Of a DNA stretch of 5,777 bases, positions 1 through 3,869 are shown in pieces; within the stretch, counting starts at the first letter, position 1, and the number at the start of each line of letters is the position of its first letter. The notes below the pieces were generated by a model. The model was not told the DNA's origin. It was given only the letters and a program-made list of their open reading frames with translations, and searched no databases. The stretch comes from Opitutales bacterium. Its GTDB lineage: Bacteria; Verrucomicrobiota; Verrucomicrobiia; Opitutales; Intestinicryptomonadaceae. The stretch is taken from contig JAGBOM010000058.1 in the NCBI GenBank assembly GCA_017633865.1, forward strand, positions 1 through 5,777, read 5' to 3'. The position numbers were made by a program, and so were the translations under genes.

Positions 1-95
1 ATTTCGAGCGAGGCCTCGTCGATATTGAGGAGTTCCTCGCCCTCCGCCTTGCGCCTTTTTAATTCGGAGCTTATTGCCCAAAGAGCCTCTTTCAT
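1..95 (-). CDS. Unidentified gene, N-terminal 31 codons only (runs off left edge)
   Basis: The minus strand reads from an ATG at 95-93 through 31 open codons to the window edge. The peptide begins MKEALWAISSELKRRK and continues with acidic residues (EGEELLNIDE). It looks helical and soluble, with no signal peptide or membrane segment. I do not recognise the family from so short a piece. No other ATG, GTG or TTG occurs inside the visible part, so the start is at 95 or upstream; the frame stays open upstream through AT-rich sequence, but that stretch looks non-coding. A GGAG lies only one base before the ATG, too close for a normal Shine-Dalgarno site. A promoter-like pair lies just upstream (101-131). 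The gene follows two terminator-like hairpins, so it is probably a separate transcription unit from the tRNA and yjdF. Confidence 0.55.
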   Translation of the reverse strand, partial: MKEALWAISSELKRRKAEGEELLNIDEASLE

Positions 96-100
96 GCTCC

Positions 101-131
101 AATATAATTTGAAAATTTTTTGTTTTGTCAA
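101..131 (-). promoter_or_regulatory. Predicted sigma-70-type promoter for the left-edge gene
   Basis: On the minus strand a perfect TTGACA (131-126) is followed by TATATT (106-101) with a 19-nt spacer; the overlapping TTATAT (107-102) gives 18 nt. The spacer is A/T-rich. With either -10 the expected transcription start falls at about 94-96, on or next to the ATG at 95, which would make the mRNA leaderless or nearly so. This is a sequence match only. Confidence 0.45.
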
Positions 132-184
132 CTTTCGGCGAGCCGATTTTTTGGGGCGGAAAAATTTTCGCGCTCTTTTTAAAC

Positions 185-225
185 AAAAAACGCCCGCAAA
201 ATTTTCGCCCGTCGCCAACGCGGGC
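185..225 (-). terminator. Possible second hairpin terminator
   Basis: On the minus strand GCCCGC (225-220) can pair with GCGGGC (197-192), closely followed by six T residues (190-185). The loop is long (22 nt). A competing hairpin pairs 206-211 with 221-226 around a 9-nt loop but lies farther from the T run. It could back up the stronger terminator at 274-314 and insulate the left-edge gene. Confidence 0.35.
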
Positions 226-273
226 GGGGTTGCCCGAACAATAACGCTCTGCGTCAAAGATTGCGGAACGGAT

Positions 274-314
274 AAAAAAAGGAACCGCCGCCGTTAACCG
301 CGAACGATTCCTTT
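274..314 (-). terminator. Rho-independent terminator after tRNA-Gln
   Basis: On the minus strand AAAGGAA (314-308) pairs perfectly with TTCCTTT (284-278). The stem can extend by two CG pairs (306-305 with 287-286) past one mismatch, and the T run continues to 274. It lies 14 nt beyond the tRNA 3' CCA, so it plausibly ends the tRNA transcript and any readthrough from yjdF. Confidence 0.65.
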
Positions 315-327
315 AGAAACAATAAAA

Positions 328-401
328 TGGTTGTCCGATAGGGATTCGAACCCCAACAAAAAGAGCCAGAATCTTTTGTGCTACCATTACACCATCGGAC
401 A
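328..401 (-). tRNA. tRNA-Gln (anticodon CUG), 3' CCA encoded
   Basis: A full cloverleaf folds on the minus strand. The acceptor stem is TGTCCGA (401-395) with TCGGACA (338-332). The D arm is GTGT-AATGGTA-GCAC. The anticodon stem AAAGA/TCTTT encloses loop TTCTGGC with anticodon CTG at 369-367. The T arm is TGGGG-TTCGAAT-CCCTA with one G-T pair. The discriminator A at 331 is followed by genomically encoded CCA (330-328). The AATGGTAGCAC and GATTCTGG segments are typical of bacterial tRNA-Gln. It decodes CAG. It lies 46 nt downstream of the yjdF stop and just before a terminator. I see no convincing promoter of its own, so it may be processed from the upstream transcript or use a weak promoter. 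Confidence 0.95.
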
Positions 402-418
402 AGGCATTTTTGTAAGTC

Positions 419-449
419 AATAAAGACAGCACCCGCGCGGGGATTTGTC
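419..449 (-). terminator. Weak hairpin at the end of yjdF
   Basis: On the minus strand GACA (449-446) pairs with TGTC (428-425), and a central CCCGCGCGGG palindrome (441-432) forms a short inner stem with loop GCGC; an unpaired internal loop separates the two. TTTATT (424-419) follows. The hairpin overlaps the yjdF stop codon. It may be a weak or partial terminator between yjdF and the tRNA; the interrupted stem makes this uncertain. Confidence 0.3.
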
Positions 450-1089
450 AAGGCAAATTTATTTTAAAATTTTGGATAAGCGGCATTTTGCCGCCTTCGG
501 CGCCGCGCGGGCGGTAGAAAATCAAAAACGCGATAGCCGCGCATATCGCGCCGAGGGTGTCGCAGAGCATATCCTTTTGGGCGTCCCAAACGTCGCCCTG
601 CGAGCCCAGAAACGCCGCGCCGACCTCGCCGCCGTCCGCCGCCGCGTAGAGCCATTCGACGAGCTCCCACGCGTTTGCAAGCGACATTATAAAAAGCACG
701 CCGAAGAGCGCGGCAGACTTTTTCCCCGAGGCGATTTTCGCGCGCAGGGCAAGCTCCGCCGCGCCGAAGGAGTTTAGGCCGATTACGAAATGCGCGAGCC
801 TGTCAAAGTGGTTGCGCCCCGCGCCGACAAGCTGCGTAAACCAGTCGAACGGAACGCGCTCGAAGGTGTAGTGCGCGCCAATCGCGTGCAAGGCCAGCCA
901 AAGCGACACTATAAAATAGGAGGCGTTGGAAAATTTGAATATCGGGTACGTCAAAACGAGCAGCCCGAAGGCCGCAAAGACGCTTGTCATTTCAACCCGC
1001 CAGACGGCTCTGTCGTACGGCGAAACCGCGCTTAAGGCAAAAACCGCAATGAGCGCGAAGAACAAGATTTTGACGAAGTGGTTTTTCAT
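448..1089 (-). CDS. yjdF: YjdF-family (DUF2238) inner-membrane protein
   Basis: A 213-residue polytopic membrane protein, a normal length for the family. Hydrophobic segments lie at about residues 6-23, 35-52, 57-73, 98-115, 125-147 and 175-192. Family signatures are visible: GAHYTFERVP (71-80), GRNHFDRLAH (91-100), ELVEW (142-146) and FLGSQGDVWDAQKDM (160-174). These match the E. coli YjdF / DUF2238 group, whose biochemical role is not known to me; it is unrelated to the Gram-positive gene that gave its name to the yjdF riboswitch. The conserved His, Asp and Glu residues near membrane boundaries could bind metal or cofactor, but that is inference. The start ATG (1089-1087) has only an A-rich upstream stretch ending in AAAAAAG, a weak ribosome site. 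It begins 38 bp after the stop of the propeller-cytochrome gene on the same strand, so cotranscription is likely. Confidence 0.88.
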   Translation of the reverse strand: MKNHFVKILFFALIAVFALSAVSPYDRAVWRVEMTSVFAAFGLLVLTYPIFKFSNASYFIVSLWLALHAIGAHYTFERVPFDWFTQLVGAGRNHFDRLAHFVIGLNSFGAAELALRAKIASGKKSAALFGVLFIMSLANAWELVEWLYAAADGGEVGAAFLGSQGDVWDAQKDMLCDTLGAICAAIAFLIFYRPRGAEGGKMPLIQNFKINLP

Positions 1090-1127
1090 GCTTTTTTCTT
1101 TTTTGTTTGCGGAATTTCGGCGGGGGA

Positions 1128-2957
1128 TTACAGCGAGAGGACGTACTCCTCAAGCGCGCGCAAGTCGGCGTCGGAGAGGTTTTTTGTGTCTCCGTGGCGG
1201 CCGTTTTGGTTGAAGTTTTTGAGCATGTCGAAAATGGTTTTTGCCCTGCCGTCGTAAAGGTAGGGGGCGGAGCGCCAGACTTCGATTAGAGCAGGAGTGT
1301 CGAACTTCTTGCCGGCGTCGGGGCCTACGGCGGTGCCCATGTCGTGGAGCTTCATGTCTGTAAAATACTTGCCGCTGTGGCATTTTGCGCAGCCCGCGCT
1401 TTCAAAAATCGCCGCGCCGTATTCGGCGTTTTCGGAGAGCTTGCCTTTGGGCGCGTAGGTGCTCGGGACGGGTTTGAGGCGCTTCATGATGGCGTCGACG
1501 CATTTGGCGTCCTCCTCGCTTCTTTCGACAAACTGTATGTAGACAAGCCCCGCCCTCACGCAGGTTTCGGCGTCCTTTCTGACGCCCGTAATCATTGTGG
1601 GGGGCGTGAAGTGCGCGTAGAGCATTGACTTCGACTGCTTCGGGTTGCAGATGCCGTCGTTTACGAGGTCCCAATTAAGGTTGTCGGAGCGGGTGGCTGG
1701 GTGGCAGGTCGCGCACGAGAGCCACTGCTGAAAGCACATGCGCGCGTCGTTAAAAAAGAGGTCGCCCTTGCGCGCGTCTGTCATTTGGGGGTTGCCGCCG
1801 ATGTTTACGATTTCGGTCTCGTTGTCCATGTCGGAATCAATCTTTTCAAGATTGTCGGAATAGTACTGGGCGGCGTAGAGATTGTGCCCGAGCCAAAAGA
1901 TGTTGCGCGGGCCGAGCCCCTCGAGAGCCACCCGCTCGCGGATGCCCGACAGGAAGTTGAGGTCGTCCTCCACGGGCGGGGTTTTGGCGTCGCGGGGCAG
2001 GCGCAGTTTCTTTGAGAGGGCGGGCAGGTTTATGAGGTGGACTTCGTGCGTGCCCGCAGTCGCGACGGCGAGGGTTTTTTGGTCGGGCGAGATTTTGACG
2101 CCCCAGGGGTTTGCCGCGCCGAGGGTGTTTTCGTCCAGCAAAAAAGACGCGAGCCGCTTTTTGTTTTGAAGGTCTATGACGGCGACTGCGTTTGTGTTTA
2201 CCCAACCCCTTTCAAGCTGGGTTGTGGGCACGTTAAACCTCGCCAGAACATAGCTTACAAAGGCGAGTTTGCCGTCTTTTGAGATGTCGAGCCCCTTGCA
2301 GTTGATGGCTCCGTTGGGGAGCTCTATTTTTGCGGCGGTTTGCAGGGTGTCGGCGTCCAAAATCGTCACGGCGCAGGCGATGTTTTCCTCGTAGAGGCCG
2401 CCTTTGGGCTCGGGCAGGTGGTTCAGGATTACGAGGGATTTTTCGTCGGGGGAAAGCGCCATTGCGACGGGCTCGTGAACCGCCCTGCCGCGGGCGAGCT
2501 CCTTTCCGCTTGAAGCGTCGATTTTTCTTATAATGTTTGTAAACTGGTTTGCGAAGTAGACGAATTTTGCGTCTTTTGTGCAGACGGGCGCGTTAGGGAA
2601 ATGCCCCGCGTCCCAAACGGCGGCGGTTTCGAGCTTGGGGGATGTCTTGAATTTTACGAGCTTGCCGTCTTCGCCCGAAAGAGTCGCAAATCCGAAGCCC
2701 GCGCCGCTTGCGCACAGCCCCGAAACTCTCCCGCCGAGGGGCAGCGAGCCCGTTATCTTGTCGTTTTCAAGGCGCAGGATTTTGTTTCCGGTCTTGCAGC
2801 CTATAAGCAGGCTTTTGCCGTCGGGGCTTGCGAGGTATTCGGGGCTGAGGTATTCCGCGCCGTAGTCTATAATGTCGCCGAAAAAACCCCCTCCTTCGCC
2901 CGCCGCGCAGGAGAGCGCCGCCGCGCAATAAAAAATTATGGCCTTAAAAATTTTCAT
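1128..2957 (-). CDS. Secreted YVTN beta-propeller fused to di-haem MauG/CCP-like cytochrome c (HzsB-HzsC-like architecture)
   Basis: A 609-residue exported protein. The N terminus (MKIFK, then a hydrophobic stretch to about residue 19) is a signal peptide; ALSC at 14-17 is a poor lipobox, so lipoprotein attachment is possible but unproven. Residues about 35-390 carry repeated propeller blades (for example SPDGKSLLIG, SPDEKSLVIL, SKDGKLAFVS, SPDQKTLAVA). Residues about 395-609 are a di-haem cytochrome domain with CATCH (415-419; bases 1701-1715) and CAKCH (523-527; bases 1377-1391). The C-terminal part, with FDTPALIEVWRSAPYLYDGR (552-571), a nearby HG and a LEEYVLSL ending, is typical of MauG/bacterial cytochrome c peroxidase relatives. 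Known for the family: c-haems are attached in the periplasm. Inferred: it pairs with the divergent HzsA-like protein, as beta and gamma subunits do with alpha in hydrazine synthase. AGGA (2966-2963) sits 5 nt before the ATG and supports this start. Non-haem cysteines at 408, 437, 466 and 486 are notable in the cytochrome domain. Confidence 0.88.
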   Translation of the reverse strand: MKIFKAIIFYCAAALSCAAGEGGGFFGDIIDYGAEYLSPEYLASPDGKSLLIGCKTGNKILRLENDKITGSLPLGGRVSGLCASGAGFGFATLSGEDGKLVKFKTSPKLETAAVWDAGHFPNAPVCTKDAKFVYFANQFTNIIRKIDASSGKELARGRAVHEPVAMALSPDEKSLVILNHLPEPKGGLYEENIACAVTILDADTLQTAAKIELPNGAINCKGLDISKDGKLAFVSYVLARFNVPTTQLERGWVNTNAVAVIDLQNKKRLASFLLDENTLGAANPWGVKISPDQKTLAVATAGTHEVHLINLPALSKKLRLPRDAKTPPVEDDLNFLSGIRERVALEGLGPRNIFWLGHNLYAAQYYSDNLEKIDSDMDNETEIVNIGGNPQMTDARKGDLFFNDARMCFQQWLSCATCHPATRSDNLNWDLVNDGICNPKQSKSMLYAHFTPPTMITGVRKDAETCVRAGLVYIQFVERSEEDAKCVDAIMKRLKPVPSTYAPKGKLSENAEYGAAIFESAGCAKCHSGKYFTDMKLHDMGTAVGPDAGKKFDTPALIEVWRSAPYLYDGRAKTIFDMLKNFNQNGRHGDTKNLSDADLRALEEYVLSL

Positions 2958-2972
2958 ATCCGTCCTGTCCCT

Positions 2973-2991
2973 ATTATATATGGCAAGTATA
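2973..2991 (-). promoter_or_regulatory. Candidate -10 elements for the propeller-cytochrome operon
   Basis: On the minus strand a perfect TATAAT (2978-2973) and an upstream TATACT (2991-2986) lie just before the gene. The first would start transcription at about 2966, on top of the ribosome site; the second gives a 5' leader of about 20 nt and is more comfortable. Neither has a good -35 at the usual distance (GC-rich CGGCCG or TAATGC), so activator dependence or another sigma factor is possible. Confidence 0.3.
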
Positions 2992-3092
2992 AAATCGGCC
3001 GTTTAAACGCATTAAAAAACGCAAATTCAAAAAGCGCAATTTTTTTTGTCGGATTCATTAAAAACGATTTTTTTAAAAAAACAACAAAAAAG

Positions 3093-3126
3093 ATTTGACT
3101 TTTCAAATATTGTTTTAGATTCTAAA
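3093..3126. promoter_or_regulatory. Two inverted repeats over the plus-strand promoter, candidate operator
   Basis: TTTAGA-T-TCTAAA (3114-3126) is a perfect 6-1-6 palindrome overlapping the proposed -10. ATTTGA-CTTT-TCAAAT (3093-3108) is a 6-4-6 inverted repeat overlapping the -35. Their placement suits a repressor. The first loosely resembles AT-rich boxes of the Fur superfamily (Fur, PerR, Irr), which would suit a haem protein, but this is a resemblance and not an identification. Confidence 0.35.
3095..3121 (+). promoter_or_regulatory. Candidate plus-strand promoter for the HzsA-like gene
   Basis: TTGACT (3095-3100) is a near-consensus -35. The best -10 candidate is TAGATT (3116-3121) at a short 15-nt spacing. 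A-rich sequence and a T7A7 tract just upstream (3068-3090) resemble an UP element. The imperfect -10 and short spacer leave the exact start uncertain. Confidence 0.35.
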
Positions 3127-3218
3127 CGAAGATTGAATTTGATTTTTCCTGTAATTTTTGGAAAATGCCTTCCGCAAACCTTGTTGAAAGCTTTTCCGCA
3201 AAAGATTAAGGCGAATTT

Positions 3219-3863
3219 ATGACGATGAAAAAAATATATATGGGGTTGGGTTTGATTCTGACGGCCGGCGCGGCCTTTGCGGCAACGGTGTCGCAGGGCG
3301 ACGCGCGCGCGGCTTCGGAAAAAATATTCGCTAATGGCGGCGGCTTTGCCGAAGCCGTCGTAAAAGCCCAGAAAAACTACGCCAAGTGGAAGGACGCGGA
3401 AATTGCCGACATTAAAAAATCGGGCGTTGTTTTCGGCGGAATGCGCGCGGTAAAAAGCGACGACGGCAACGCCGCGTTTTCGATTTCCATAAACTCGCCC
3501 AAAAAGGCGCGGCGCGGAATTACGCTCAACGTTTTGGGCTATTCGGAGCTCTATTTAAACGGCGCGAAGATTTCCGAAAACCCCAGGCGCGATAATTTAG
3601 AGAGGCGCATTTTCGAGCTCGACTTAAACGCGGGCAAGAACGAGCTTCTGATGAAAATGACGAAGCCCGACAGGGATTTGCAGCGCAACTACAAGCCCTT
3701 TTTTAGCCCCTACGCAGACCCCGTCGAGGAAACGGCAAGGCGCTTTCGCGGCGGCGGGTACGGCTCGCACCTCTCGCTTTTCGAGCGCGACGAGTTTTTG
3801 CGCGTAATTCAAAACGCCGGCGCGGACAAAATTTTGGACGACGCCTTGGGCAGAATTTTGTAG
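3219..3863 (+). CDS. N-terminal piece of interrupted HzsA-like protein (signal peptide plus beta-sandwich-like region)
   Basis: A 214-codon frame ends at TAG (3861-3863). The start ATG has AAGG (3208-3211) 7 nt upstream; an ATG two codons later is a poorer fit. Residues 1-21 form a clear Sec signal peptide (MTMKKIYMGLGLILTAGAAFA), with likely cleavage after A21. Residues about 30-65 look helical. Residues about 70-148 alternate beta-strand-like segments with GYSELYLNG and LNAGKNELLMKM, resembling a small jelly-roll module; residues 165-214 are charged and helical. No haem motif is present. The frame continues in phase beyond the TAG into the HzsA-like part, which lacks an export signal, and helix-like sequence spans the junction. 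I read it as the 5' part of one gene cut by a nonsense codon, sequencing error or recoded stop. A true separate small secreted protein is the alternative. Confidence 0.75.
   Translation: MTMKKIYMGLGLILTAGAAFAATVSQGDARAASEKIFANGGGFAEAVVKAQKNYAKWKDAEIADIKKSGVVFGGMRAVKSDDGNAAFSISINSPKKARRGITLNVLGYSELYLNGAKISENPRRDNLERRIFELDLNAGKNELLMKMTKPDRDLQRNYKPFFSPYADPVEETARRFRGGGYGSHLSLFERDEFLRVIQNAGADKILDDALGRIL
3861..3863 (+). other. In-frame TAG splitting the HzsA-like reading frame
   Basis: The TAG is followed in the same frame by CGC TCA ATG and then at least 635 more open codons. There is no frame shift: 3219 and 3870 differ by 651, a multiple of 3. A single transition from CAG or TGG would produce it. 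No purine-rich ribosome site precedes the ATG at 3870 (upstream bases are TTTTGTAGCGCTCA). No other in-frame TAG occurs in the long genes here, and the other two complete genes end in TAA and TGA. Confidence 0.85.
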
Positions 3864-3869
3864 CGCTCA

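Larger units (their letters stand above)
2958..3218. other. AT-rich divergent intergenic region between the two haem-protein genes
   Basis: These 261 bp contain no supportable gene. They hold -10-like elements for the minus-strand operon near 2973-2991, a GTTTAAAC palindrome (3001-3008), A-rich AAACGCA-type repeats (3005-3011, 3017-3023, variant 3031-3038), a 14-bp T7A7 palindrome (3068-3081) and a plus-strand promoter with two inverted repeats (3093-3126). A leader of about 90 nt precedes the plus-strand gene. The A and T tracts could bend DNA or act as an UP element. Because the operons diverge from here, one regulator could control both. Confidence 0.6.

Noticed and set aside
25..297. 90-codon plus-strand frame near the left edge
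   Set aside because: It crosses the predicted promoter and both terminator hairpins, is antisense to the left-edge gene, and has no ribosome site or recognisable family.
415..420. TTGACT on the minus strand as the -35 of a tRNA promoter
   Set aside because: At normal spacing its -10 would fall inside the tRNA, so it cannot drive the mature tRNA.
254..451. 65-codon minus-strand frame across the tRNA
   Set aside because: It covers the tRNA-Gln and terminator; the translated sequence is an artefact of the RNA gene.
2601..3098. 165-codon plus-strand frame overlapping the propeller gene start and the intergenic region
   Set aside because: It is antisense to a confident gene, then runs into AT-rich promoter DNA with a low-complexity Lys/Phe tail; no ribosome site.
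3861..3863. Reassignment of TAG to a sense codon throughout the genome
   Set aside because: Only one in-frame TAG is seen in about 1,700 coding codons, no suppressor tRNA is visible and the only tRNA has a normal anticodon; local mutation, error or readthrough is simpler.
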